Below, piece after piece: positions 50,001 to 60,634 of a stretch of DNA of 64,000 nt. The notes under the pieces are model-generated. The model worked only from the letters and a program-made list of their open reading frames with translations. It did no database searches and was not told where the DNA came from. The first letter of the stretch is position 1, and each line of letters begins with the position of its first letter. The position numbers were made by a program, and so were the translations under genes. This DNA is from Nautilus pompilius (Eukaryota > Mollusca > Cephalopoda > Nautilida > Nautilidae): positions 310,001 through 374,000 of the forward strand of contig JACATO010000306.1 in assembly GCA_018389105.1 (NCBI GenBank). The letters are read 5' to 3'.

Positions 50001-51106
50001 ATAATAAGTATGTATACCGGGGGTGCTAGAATCGTGTAGCTTTAATTAACAGGAATGACACTACTTACCAAAGTAAAGGACAGTCTCGTTCTGTATGATG
50101 CCTATCCACAGAGTTCCGATGGCTTTTGAGAGGAATCCAATGATGGCAATGCTTGTATCAGACATGTGAAAGCGCAAGAATGGCACTGTAACTACCGTTC
50201 CTAGGGCAGAACAGGCCATGGCCACAGAGAGAAAGACCCCTATTTTGACTGAAGGCCAAGCAAACGGCTGTCCCAGGAGGTACAGCACCAGCGTGTTGAG
50301 CTGCCCCAGATGAACCATGGCATAGGTCTGAAATGCCAGAATCGCCAGCCATATCTTCAGCAGGGTGGCGTTTTTGCACTTGAACAGTTTCAGGAGGGGC
50401 TGGAAGGTGTCGATGCAGCAGTTCTCCGTCGACGGCTCGGTTCGCCGGGCGGTCTGGATCTCTTCCACCCCGGGGATAACGACCAACACCGAGAAGAGAG
50501 AGACGAAGAACGTGAACCAGAACGGCTGGAGAAACCCGGCGTAGTGCACCCAGACCCCGACGATTATGTTCCCAATCGCGTAGGTGGCACCATTCAGGAA
50601 CTCCTGAAGGGCGAGCCGGGAGGACCTGTCCTCGGGGCTGACGGAGTTGATCCCGTAAACGTGCTGCCGGCGAGCAGGGCCGTGGAGCTGCCGCTGAGCC
50701 CTCGCAGGGCCGAGGCCATGAAAAGGCCGTCGATGCTCCAGCCGGTGTACATAGTCAGGATGTACAGGAGGGAGTACGCCGTGCAGCCCAGGGTAGGCAA
50801 GACCACGAGGATCTTCCGCCGGCCCGTACGGTCCCCGACGGCCCCCATTATCACCACGGAGATCACCGCCGGGAGCCCCTCGGCGATCTGGAGGCTCAGA
50901 ACCGCCACGGCGCTCTCCTCCTGCGCCACCCGCCAGGCCGTGGAGGTGTTCCCGCTCGCCTGGCTGGGGTTAGAGATGTTGAGGTGGTGGCTCTTGTAGA
51001 TCTCCGCCCGCACGTACTCCTGGAACAGCGGCAGGGACATGTGCCAGGAGAGGAAGAAGCACGAGTAGACCACTTCGACCACATAGGAACGCAGCTTCCC
51101 CCACAT
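40890..51106 (-). CDS. SLC46-family transporter (proton-coupled folate transporter-like), four exons
   Basis: Exons 51106-50069, 42581-42498, 42015-41859 and 41058-40890 join in phase (1/2, 1/2, 2/1) to about 482 residues, the usual SLC46 size (about 460-475). SLC46A1 carries folates with protons; A2/A3 relatives move small lysosomal or plasma-membrane solutes. Seen here: about 12 hydrophobic segments, a MFS motif A-like GAVGDRTGRRKILVVLP loop after TM2, TM1 VVEVVYSCFFLSWHMSLPLF, an N-glycosylation-prone first loop (NIS, NTS), and the C-terminal SKGINPTDHGSLFALMHCGE block typical of SLC46. The Ser-rich tail ends QNGQISTISPIS. One base appears to be missing in exon 1 (see findings). The exact paralogue and substrate cannot be told. 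Confidence 0.88.
41059..42497 (-). other. SLC46-like introns 2 and 3
   Basis: Intron 2 is 42016-42497 and intron 3 is 41059-41858, excluding exon 3. AT-rich; a short AATA tetranucleotide run lies near 42226-42246 and a TA run near 41307-41320. Nothing else was seen. Confidence 0.8.
41859..42015 (-). CDS. SLC46-like coding exon 3
   Basis: Acceptor CATTGCAG|GT, donor ACACT|GTAAGTC. Encodes SLFALMHCGESIIHFLAPLI, FTAIYVGSLRFYAGFVFIIS and MVMILFPAGFT, the last two transmembrane segments. Confidence 0.9.
42498..42581 (-). CDS. SLC46-like coding exon 2
   Basis: Acceptor GTTACAG|CA, donor CATG|GTAAGTAC. Its 84 nt encode (A)ILLLSFQLLPFPMLRSIVSK then GINPTDH and a split Gly. The SKxxxPTDHG turn is typical of SLC46 between the late transmembrane segments. 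Confidence 0.88.
46923..47194. repeat. 68-bp minisatellite, 4 copies
   Basis: Units start GCAGTTATCCCATCCCATAT and end CCCCAGAGCCCC: 46923-46990, 46991-47058, 47059-47126, 47127-47194. Copies differ at only one or two positions (for example AATCGCATT in copies 1 and 4 against AATCACATT in copies 2 and 3), which points to recent expansion. Located in SLC46-like intron 1. Confidence 0.95.
48630..49067 (+). repeat. Dispersed repeat, copy B
   Basis: Plus-strand copy of the family seen inverted at 26221-26757. Shared blocks include CACGTGACAAAATCCACATT and TGACAAAATCCACATTGCA-type stretches, AACTTTTTATGTAGATT, and GATGATGAGCATTCTACCAT. Located in SLC46-like intron 1. Family unknown. Confidence 0.85.
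50069..51106 (-). CDS. SLC46-like coding exon 1
   Basis: ATG at 51106 (MWGKLRSYVVEVVYSCFFLS), donor TTTG|GTAAGTAG. It encodes TM1 to about TM8. The first part is readable to LRGLSGSSTALLAGSTF. The second resumes in another frame at NSVSPEDRSSRLALQEFLNG, so one base seems to be lost near 50655-50664. It continues through HYAGFLQPFWFTFFVSLF, LAFQTYAMVHLGQLNTLVLY and SIAIIGFLSKAIGTLWIGII. The exon is GC- and CpG-rich, unlike the introns. Confidence 0.88.
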
Positions 51107-51400
51107 CGCTCCCTTCTCTCTCTCGTCCGTTCACCCTCTGCTCCTACAACGACACGATCCTCCTCGGACCCCCAGCATCTCTCGGTGGTGGGGCGGGCCC
51201 CCCTCCCTCTTCTCCCTTCTTTTTCTTTCTGGAAGTGGAACGAACTCTCTTTCGGCGGACTCCACGGGATCACAGACTTACGATGACGGACACCAGCCGA
51301 TCTTCTGCCATAACGGAAGTGACTTCTGACCTCCCTCCTCCCCGGTCACTGCGCATCTAAAGCGATGGTTTTATTTTCGGTCCGCCCGTCGTATTATTTA
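51107..51400 (-). promoter_or_regulatory. SLC46-like 5' UTR and presumed promoter
   Basis: CpG-rich, CT/GA-rich DNA directly upstream of the ATG. It includes a possible tiny upstream exon at 51282-51311 ending in a consensus donor (GTAAGT). No convincing TATA box. The CpG density sets it apart from the AT-rich surroundings. Confidence 0.5.
51282..51311 (-). other. Possible upstream exon or uORF of SLC46-like gene
   Basis: An ATG with G at -3 and G at +4 opens ten codons, MAEDRLVSVI, followed at once by GTAAGT. A candidate acceptor TTGTAG|GAGCAG lies 37 bases upstream of the main ATG but would not put the two in the same frame. It could be a 5' UTR exon with a small uORF, an alternative start, or chance. 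Confidence 0.35.
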
Positions 51401-52211
51401 TTTCGCAAAACCGTTTTGTTTTCGTTTGGATGTACACAAGAATTTATCTCGCATCTCAAACAAATATATTTAAAGACGGTTTCCTGTGCATCACTGTCGT
51501 CTGCTATATTAGTCATTTTGGCGGGGGGGGGGAACAACAACAACAACAACAACAAAATTTTATATTCCTGTTGAAAACAAAGGTACAGAATTATTCCAAG
51601 AGAGAAATATGGCGGCACTGCCCCCCCACCTCTCTCTCTCCATCAGCTTTAATATACCACGTGATACAGAACAATTCGTATTAATTTACTAAGTTTACTC
51701 ACGAAACTCAACAAACAAACGGAGTTCGTCCCGTTTCCAAGAGAATTTAACAGCTTCTTCCTCCTTCTAAACCCCCCCCACAAAACATCTGAAGTACAAG
51801 AAACGATTTATACCTGTTCACCTATTTTGTCTGTATGTAAATGATGATAGTTTTCCTTTCCTTTTACCCTGAGGGGTAATTAAAGATGTCGCTTTCAGAA
51901 GATTTACTAATTTAAAAAAAACAAAAAAAAAACAAACAAGCAAACATTTTTGGGCAGCCCAAGGTTAATGGGAAATAAGCCGTTAAAGTAGCTTTTCAAC
52001 AACATCTAAATATTAACGGAATTAAAAACACCTGTGTTATCCAGGTAAGTAAAATGAAGTAACCTACAACTCGCACGTAGGCGATATTGAATTAAAAACG
52101 ATTATGTTTGTAGGTATAAGGGAAACAATTTTAACTTCATTAACCTCAGTAGTTATCTCCCTTGAATTAGACGTTTTTATTATATTCAGGAAACTGATGA
52201 AACTACACACA

Positions 52212-52978
52212 TACTCTCTCTCTCTCTGTGTACTGCTGTACTGACGTCATCTCTGTCTCTCTCCTCCTCCCTCCCTCTCTCTCTGTACTGATGTCATCTC
52301 TCTCTCTCTCCCTCCCTCTCTCCCTCCTCTCTCTCTGTATTGCTGTACTGACGTCATCTCTGTCTCTCTCTCTGTACTGATGTCATCTCTCTCCCCTCCC
52401 TCCCTCTCTCTCTGTACTGATGTCAGCTCTGTCCTCTCTCTCCCTCCCTCCCTCTCTCTCTGTACTGATGTCATCTCTGTCCCTCCCTCCTCTCTCTGCT
52501 TGCTGTACTGACATCATCTCTGTCTCTCTCTCCCTCCCTCCCTCTCTCTCTGTACTGATGTCATCTCTCTCTCTCCTCCCTCCCCCCCCACCTCTATCTC
52601 TGTACTGATGTCATCTCTGTTCTCTCTCTCTCCTCTCTGTACTGATGTCATCTCTCTCTCTCCCTCCCTGCCTCCCTCTTCTCTCTCTCTCCCCTCCCTG
52701 CCTCCCGCCTCTCTCTCTGTTACTGCTGTACTGACGTCATCTCTGTCTTTCTCTCTGTACTGATGTCATCTCTGTCTCTCTCTCCCTCCCTCCCTCCCTC
52801 CCTCCTCTCTCTCTGTTCTGCTGTACTTACGTCATCTCTGTCTCTCTCTCCTTCCCTCCCTCTCTCTCTGTACTGATGTCATCTCTCTTTTTTCCCTCCC
52901 TCCCCCCTCTCTCTCTGTACTGACATCACCTCTCTCTCTCTCTCTCTTCTCTCCCTCCCTCCTCTCTCTCTCTCTCTC
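52212..52978. repeat. CT-rich minisatellite with repeated CRE-like palindromes
   Basis: Irregular (CT)n/(CCCT)n tracts are punctuated by a CTGTACTGACGTCATCTCTG-like core. I count 15 cores by eye: TGACGTCA at 52242, 52349 and 52732; TTACGTCA at 52827; TGATGTCA at 52289, 52379, 52419, 52467, 52557, 52607, 52643, 52761 and 52874; TGACATCA at 52509 and 52921. TGACGTCA is the CREB/ATF binding palindrome. Spacing is irregular, about 36-118 bases. Confidence 0.92.
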
Positions 52979-54065
52979 AAACATTTATTATACTGTGTTC
53001 TGACACTGACCACCAGTCTTGTAAAAAAAAACAACAAGTCATACTAATATTCTGGAGAAAAAGAAAAAAAATACAGCAGATGTGTTAACTTATTCACATG
53101 AGTAAGTAAATGAAAATCTTCATATGTAGATCTTGTGTAATCACACAGATTCTCTGTGGTTCAAGCTTTTGATTATAGTAGACAACAAAGAAACTAACTT
53201 TCAGTATTATTTATTTATTATAGCATCTTTAGTTAAACTGGAAGTCAATTACATTTAATAAATTAAGTAAAAACACAAATTTTGAACATTAATTAATGCA
53301 AAGCTATCTATATAAGCATTTACAAAAAGCTCATTAATGCAATTAAAAGTATTATCATCATAAATTGCATTCATTGCAGATAAAGATGTACCAAACTCAA
53401 GCTACACTAATTGTAACATAGAGCCAAAGTCTCCTACATTACTGTAGTGTGACTTCAGAAAGCTGTAGACACTAGATTAAACTTTTCACCAATGGCATAG
53501 GCTGTAGCATTGTCACCGGTGAAGAAGAAATGAGATGTAAAACTAATTCAGGGTTAAGGAATAGCATATCGCCTTAATGATATCTGGTTGGAATTTATTT
53601 GAATATCCATAGCATTTAATGAAACATGTTTTAGTATAATTATTTGTTTGTTTTGTTTTTTAATCTGAGAAAAATTATAAGGTCCGAAATTTCTAGGCTT
53701 TTACTACAGATTTTTTTTAAAAAATGGAAATAGAATTTGAAATACAGACAGGTTGTGCTAAGGGAGATAACTCCCGAAATTAATTTACTATATTTGGTTT
53801 ATCTATATTTAAGAAAAGATATTCAATTATTGAAAAGGTTTCAGCATTGATTCCATATAATATTTGAAGATTTAAAATGTACAGATAATCAAGGATTAAA
53901 CTTACCTATGGTAAACTTTGAGCGTTTGAAGGAAGGCCTGACAAGTTTTCAAAATGATTAAGGGTTTTGAGTGGATGTACAATAAGAAATTCTCTTAATT
54001 ATCTACAATTAACAATTTTAGGTATCCATAATCATACAAATTAGCCAAAATTTTGGAAAAGATTG

Positions 54066-54089
54066 GTGTGTGTGTGTGTGTGTGTGTGT
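54066..54089. repeat. (GT)n microsatellite
   Basis: Twelve GT units, then an imperfect continuation. Confidence 0.9.
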
Positions 54090-54769
54090 CTGGGTGTGTG
54101 TGCATGCATAACAGTAGAATCGTAAATGAATTGCTTGCAATGATGGTTAGCAGTAATATTAATGTGAACAAATTTTAAAATAACATGAGTAAAATTTTGT
54201 CTTTCCTGGGGGTAAGTCTGAGTCACAATGGCTTTTTTGTTATAACCACACTAAGCTAAAGCAAGAACGTTTAAAATTGATAACGTCCTCTTGACAACAG
54301 CAGCTTAGGATTATTTGCATCAACCTTCTATATGTTTTATTTATGCATCAACTGGACAAAACGAAAATAAACTGAGTCACCTTGGCAGTCATTGTTGATT
54401 TTTCTCACTTTTCATATATTCGAACATTATAGAATAGAATAATAACACTGGACAACAAAAGGAAACCTTTTGTCTGCCACTGCAGCAAAATGTGGGTGAT
54501 CTTAGGTAAATTTTGGATGCTGATCTCAAATCTGAAGTAAAAATTTGGCTTGCACCTCAGATCTTTGAGATATGCATAAGGAGGAATTTCACCACTAATA
54601 TATTGTGACTTATGTTATATGAACTATATAAAGTTTGAATAACAATATTTGGTATTTAAATGTTTAATATGAAGCATATTTGCCATGATCAGACAACAGA
54701 TGCATGAGAAAGACTGATAAAAGCAGTATGGAAGATATGGAACGCATTTAACTTACATAGTAGGTACAT

Positions 54770-55900
54770 TCCAAATGTTCAGAAATATTCCAGACACTTG
54801 TTCTTGTGTGAGGTATCAAGTCTCCCTTTGGTGGAACCAACAGTAATCACCCATCATGTTGGGATTGAACTTGACCTGATATCTACTTTGCATCACCTTT
54901 GTGTCTTGGTGGAACCTTTCACCATGCTCATCACTGACAAACCTTAGATTGGTTGGAAAAAAAATCAAGATGGGAATGCAGAAAATGCATCTTTATAGAC
55001 ATCCTAGCCCCATTCCCTGATATGCCATTAGCATGTTTTCCACATATTCAGCATAGTGCTCAGCTCTATATTTTCCAAGAAAGTTCAGTACAACTAAAAT
55101 AAATGCTTCCCATGTTGCAGACTCCAGTGGGTTCAGCTTATTTTTTGAACCTATCATCACATATGAGTTCTCAAATTTCAGGCCCACAAAAATTCCTTCT
55201 TTGAGTTTAGCTTCACTTTTGTCAGCACCAAACTTCTCTCTTAGGTACTTGAAGCCATCACTGTCTTTATCCATGGCTTTGACAAAGTTTTTCATAAGGC
55301 TGAGTTTGATATGAAGTGGCGGAAGGTAGACATTCTGAGGGCCTACCAATGCCCTATGTTGCACATTGTACCTGCCAACTATAGGTTCCTGTTACATAGG
55401 CCAGTCTTTTCAAGTGTAATGTTTGGCATCATCATGACTGTTCCAAAGACATAAGAAACACATGTGTTTTGTGTACCCTAGCTGCAATTTGAGGAGAGAA
55501 ATAACTTTGATATCACCACAAATTCTCCATTTATGATCTGAATAAGTCGTCACTTTCAAAAGGAGTTCCATCGACTCGTATGTCTCTTTCAAACCAACTG
55601 CATGAGCTATAGGAACTGAAGGTTTTTGGTTACCATGATGTAACAGCACAGCTTTAAGGCTTAGTTTGATACAGTCTATGAGTAACCTCCATTCATCAGT
55701 CACATGCCATAACTAAAAAAAATTGTGAAGTCCTGGAGCAAAACCATGTCACATTTGAAATCAGCATGCAAAATACTACAAAGTAAGCATGACAGTGTTC
55801 CAGTGGAAGAATCACTGTTGTCCAATGTAATTATTACACAGGTGGTACTCAAAAAAATTACTGCTGTCGTCAATCCAGTGTACCTCCATGGAAAGGGTTA
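54770..55900 (-). mobile_element. Decayed transposon-type ORF of a widespread invertebrate multi-copy family
   Basis: Minus-strand frames preserve motifs I recall from many uncharacterised, high-copy proteins in molluscs and arthropods: YSDHKWRICGDIKVISLLKL, then GYTKHMCFLCLWNSHDDAKH. Further on come YLPPLHIKLSLMKNFVKAMD, DGFKYLREKFGADKSEAKLK, EGIFVGLKF, and near 54880-54960 SDEHGERFHQD. Copy number and spread suggest a transposable element, but I cannot name its superfamily. The copy is broken in several places and is not a functional gene. Confidence 0.65.
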
Positions 55901-56431
55901 AACAAATTCTCTTCTTAAATAAAAAGATAAGTAAATGAAATGAATATTTCAAGATTACAATATTTATTTAAACTTCACTTCTAGATCAGTGTTTAAACTT
56001 TTCAAATCTTAATTAATAAATTATTTAAGAAGTATCATTTAAATGTTCAATATTTAAAGTAACTCATTAAAAATAGAATGACAAATTATGGATTGTATTT
56101 GGACTTTTCATTTTTTCCCAGTTTTCAATAAGATTTTTTAAAGGTTTCATATAATAACAATAATAATAATAATAAAATTTCATTTCAGCTAAACTGATTT
56201 CTAAAGTGAAAGCAAGCCATTATTATTTAGTTTACTTTATTTAAAAATGAAAAAGATATCTTAGATCTACTATTTATTGCCTAGTGTACAACAATGTCGT
56301 TAACAGCAGGTTTCTTTCTAAAAGCTATATTCGATTTAAACTTTGTTGTTTGTGTATTTATTTTTTTGTTAATTACCGTATGGTATAGGTAAATTTAAAT
56401 CCTAACTGTCATTCTTATATTGACAAACTAT

Positions 56432-56432
56432 A

Positions 56433-56463
<31 letters not shown>

Positions 56464-56477
56464 AGAGAGAGAGAGAG
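56432..56477. repeat. (TA)n followed by (GA)n
   Basis: A compound dinucleotide microsatellite, TA then GA, with one irregular unit. Confidence 0.85.
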
Positions 56478-56979
56478 TACAGCCATTTAAGACATATTTT
56501 GTACTTCCAATAAAATCATTTACCTTTCTATATTTATCTACCATCTTATTTTATTCTTGGCGAATTCTAAGCCTCATAAGAATTTCTTCAAATCAACACA
56601 GTCATCCATTTGCAAAATGGCGTCTAAGTTCGTACTTAGTCGGATTTGACATTTTAGAGCAGAACGAAAGATATTGAGAAATATAAATAATTATTGGAAA
56701 TAATTAAGCTATGGGAAGCTGCAGAATATATACGCTAATATGGGAGTAAGGGAAACAAGGGCTTATCTATCTACAGATAAGCAACGGCCAGACAGGCTTA
56801 ACTTGGACGGGGGGGGACTCCATATTAGGTCGCAGTATTACTGTGTTAGGGATATCAACGCATTACAGATTGTGAATTACTGCAACCTAATGTGATTTAA
56901 AGCCTGATTTGTACCGTTGGCAAATGGTTCCCTGTCTTATTTATTTACTATTAGTCTCATTGATTGTCCGTTAATCTAC

Positions 56980-59660
56980 TGTGGCCCCGTGTTGCCGACT
57001 TTAGTGGCAGGGGACTAATGGCAGCCAGAGGATTTAGAGGTCAAGGTAGAATCGACAACAAGGGAGTAACGGCTACACGTGTTTTCACTTAGGAGATTTG
57101 ACTGCTACCCTAACCCCTAAATTATAAACCGTTTGGAAACCCCCTCCAATGCTGTTGATAAGTTTACCTTAAGTTTTGTTTAGAAAGATTCAAAATACCG
57201 TCGGAACCTCGGATTGATAGTTTAAATTTGAAAATGGCCGATAATGTGAAATCCGCCAAGAGGAGAGAGCCGATGGTCCAGTCGCCTTATTTCGACTTTA
57301 GCTCCGCACGTGGTGGAATGCGCTTCTGTTGATCCTACTCTTCTGCTACCAAATCACAGCTTGCAGAAATCAAGGCTGTCGACCGTGAAACAAAGATCAA
57401 GATAATCAACGAGGAAAAGCCGCCAAGCTGATTAAAGATTTCCGCCATCTGCGTACAAAGGAGAAGAGAACCACAAAGCGGAATAATGCATCGTTGCTGC
57501 CAGATCGAATGGTTCGAAACATTCAGACTCGTAGCCAAAGGATGGATGGATTATCTGTTCTACCCTCGCTGCCTGTTGCTTCCAAGTTTATCGTCTCGCG
57601 GTCAGCCAAATCTCCTTGTACGCAAGCCGTGCAAAGATTGCGAAGACGCCCGGTCAGATACCAGAAATCGAAGTAGCTGGAAGTGCCAGAAGGAAGCATC
57701 CGATGGAAGCAGTCATGAGCACAATGAAAAGATACAAATGGTGGGTATGGATTATACAATTTCCGAACATGCTAGAAGAAAAAAAGGGTGGAACAAACCG
57801 AGCAGAACTGAAAGTCTTTCAGCGACTGTGCATGGTGTCGACGTTGGGGTCCAGCTCTCCTGGGCAAATGAGCAACTACTAAGGTGAATTTTCATCTTTT
57901 GATGCAGTTTAGAACCGGCAGAATTAACGGTCCTTGTTCTATCCAGAAAGGGAAATTTTAAACAGGTGCGATACGCCCGGCGGGTAGTAAAACAACTCAG
58001 AACGAACTGAAGGCTCTCGAGTTATCAGCCTCTGAAGCATTGGCTTGGAGCCAAATTAGGATGGGAAGGTACTGAAGCTGGTGGCTTCAAAGGGGTGGAT
58101 TTCAAGCCCTGGCTTCTTCGCTAAGTTTAAAACTGCAGGGCCTGTCTTTGTATTCGCCAAAGCGAGTGGTACTACGATAGACGTCATCGAGGTGCCTGAA
58201 CAATTCAAAGCCGTTCTTCCGGCGGAAGGGAAACTCTGAAGGCAGCGATAGAGCAACAAGAGAAATGACGAACTCTGTCCGAATATTCCCATGATTTCCA
58301 ATCAGCTCTTACTCTTGCCGCTTACAGCCTGCAATGTGGAGAGACTTAATTCATCCTCGCGGTTCATTAAAAAAAAAAAAGGTCCGTCACCCTGAAAGAA
58401 AGTAGATCGTACGAAAGGGGGCCCAATTCTGCCATTTTTGTTCACAGAAACATTAGTTTGACAAAACTACAAATACGTATGCGACAAGGCATCCACGAAG
58501 GATGCTGCTCATAAATCCCTCGTCTTTAGTGTACAGAATTAATGGATTAAAACGTTATTAATGTAGTATAGCAAATAACGGAGTTACGGGACACTTTAGT
58601 TTTCAGGTTTCCCTTCTTTTATCAAATTTAGCTTGCACAAACTTTTTCTGATTTCACATTTGATTTTATATAAAAATGATATAGTAAATATGGCGCATTA
58701 CGACGAGGGCACCTGTTCAAATCTCGCTTGGAATTTTGGCTGACAGCCCGGTAGATTAGTGCGTGTGTGTGTGTGCCGATGTCCCGTTGACAAATTAGCG
58801 CTCGGCTGTTCAGAAATTCCTGTATAGGTGTCCGTAGATAAGCATGTTTTTTTGTTAGACCTGGCAAGTAAATGGAAGAGAGAGATTTTTTTTTTTTTAC
58901 TTTTAGAATAATCATCGCAATAATACGACGCGTTAGATACGGGTTCGAATCCCGATGGATCTAAGTCTCGTTTGTTGTTGTTGTTTTCCATTGACTAATT
59001 CCAGCGTGGTAATTATTCTAAGTCGAATGGAATGGCTAGTGAATCTCTGGCTACACGGGCGTCGCCATCATTTTGAAGGAATAAAAGAAAAGTTCACGCG
59101 GCTATTTCTTGGGGGAGGGCCCCCCCAACTCTCGGATAATGGTGTGTGGACTAAGCGATCTCGGCTGAAGAACTACTATAGGATCGCATCGAGCCGACAA
59201 TGCGACAAAAGTGTCATCATATCGTCACTTTTGGGCTGTGGAGTGCAACTGGCGACCGTGGGTGACAGTTGGTGCGAAGACCTCTCCGACGAGCCTAAGA
59301 CGCAGGTTTTAACCTGCGACTGCTGCAGCGGTAGCGGTGCAAGGCAGTCTGCAAGACACCGATAATGTTGGGCCCATTCTTTGCCAGGGCATCGTGCTGA
59401 CTCAGCGCCCCCTAGTGAGATAGTAAGGGTACATTGTCACGTAGGCGAACGCCACGTGGGCTGGTGCGCAAACGAGAAGGATCGTTGCGCCGACAGGAGC
59501 TTGTCTTTCTCTTTCGGGGCTCTCAGCTGATCGCCAGGTTCGGCCATACCCCTCTGTAACGAGCGCTGATATTCACACGGTGCCCGGGTGTGGCGGCGAA
59601 CTGTTACGTCACCCACCCGTCATCACTGTCGAGCTGGTCCCCCGAGTAAAATGCTGTCTT
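56980..59660 (+). other. CpG-rich blocks with fragmentary ORFs, unassigned
   Basis: Base composition shifts to much higher GC and CpG than the rest of the flank, especially 57180-57720, 58020-58330 and 59020-59660. Short open frames on the plus strand include MADNVKSAKRREPMVQSPYF from 57236 and MVRNIQTRSQRMDGLSVLPS from about 57509, both basic, and a 136-codon frame at 58955-59365. None extends into a recognised protein, and frames are interrupted. It could be the CpG-island promoter and first exons of an unseen plus-strand gene, or an old GC-rich repeat. Confidence 0.3.
58670..58970 (+). repeat. Two degenerate tRNA B-box-like sequences (SINE remnant)
   Basis: CTGTTCAAATCTCGC near 58712 and CGGGTTCGAATCCCG near 58939 match the tRNA T-arm/B box (the second almost perfectly). 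Each is preceded by a TACGACG-like stretch, but no complete cloverleaf or A box at proper spacing was found. Likely tRNA-derived SINE pieces; a (GT)n run at about 58758-58774 lies between them. Confidence 0.5.
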
Positions 59661-60634
59661 ATAGATAACAGAATTTGCTCGGCTACATGCAAAAGATGGA
59701 CTGCATTTAATTTGATATTCAATTCAAATGGTTTAAAACAGTTTTTTTTTTTCATAAAATTTTGGACGACTGGCAAAAAATTGGTGGTGTATTTAGAAAA
59801 CGGTCCAGTCCTGGTGGATGGACACACGTGATGTCGTGGAACGGGCACAGGACTTCCGGTCTCGCAATTGGCAAATGCCTTTGTTTTTTTGTATTAACTT
59901 TAAGTATCTATCTGAGGGATAGAGAAAGATTTTGTTTTCATTTTTCCTTTAAACAATATGGGTACTTTTTCAACTGTTTAAAAGGTATATTGTTTATTAA
60001 TATTTAATGTACATCAGTGTTGTGCAACCATCCAGGTTGAAAAAGTTTCAAGGGAGATAACCATTTCCTTTTTTTGTATTTAGGTTTACTACTTTTCGTT
60101 TTATTTTTAATTAAAGGCTAATCAACTTTTTAAAAATATATATATCTTCAAAATACTTTAGTTATATCTTTAGGGAACTAATTTACTTTTTAAGGCCGTT
60201 TTTCACGGAGGTTTCAAATTCTAACCAGTGTAATTCGATGGCGCACCACGTAATACTCCCAAGAGTGTTTTTAAAGCGGACAGTCTTTCCGACCGAGTTA
60301 AGGTTCTTGGAAAGTCTCACAAGAATCATTCTTGTTCTCCGTTTGTTAATCGGTCGCGCTGCCCTCCACCAAAAAAAACAACAATAAATAAAATAAAAAA
60401 AACAAAACCAAAACATGGTATGGAAAATACATATTTACTCTTTGGACACCCATCTCGTAAATCACTGACACTGGCGATCTAGTGAAGCTCACCTCCGTAA
60501 TGTGTATAAGCTGACATGTAATCGATGAAAGCCATTTTTTAAAAAGAATTATTTATGCAGGGGGATCAAAATACATATACATTTTAAAATCAGAGGAGCA
60601 GGAAGTTTTGAAACTCATGAATAATCCCCCACCC

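Larger units (their letters stand above)
42582..50068 (-). other. SLC46-like intron 1 (7.5 kb)
   Basis: AT-rich. It carries a four-copy 68-bp minisatellite (46923-47194), dispersed repeat copy B (48630-49067), an A tract at about 44830-44852 and a GA run at about 46652-46671. The rest is without recognisable features. Confidence 0.8.

Noticed and set aside
50310-50999. 229-codon plus-strand open frame
   Set aside because: It is antisense to the GC-rich SLC46-like exon 1, with no family resemblance; a shadow of the real gene.
50896-51273. 125-codon minus-strand frame upstream of the SLC46-like gene
   Set aside because: Arg/Glu/Thr-rich reading of CpG-rich 5' UTR and of exon 1 in the wrong frame.
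52247-52608. Open frames in the CT-rich array
   Set aside because: They are translations of simple repeat (Arg-Glu or Ser-Leu strings), not genes.
54455-54473. 8-bp hairpin ACAAAAGG-AAA-CCTTTTGT
   Set aside because: Short enough to occur by chance; it may be the end of the nearby decayed element, but no partner end was found.
58939-58953. Near-perfect tRNA T-arm taken as a tRNA gene
   Set aside because: No matching acceptor stem, D arm or anticodon stem at the correct spacing, and a T homopolymer lies where the D/anticodon region would be.
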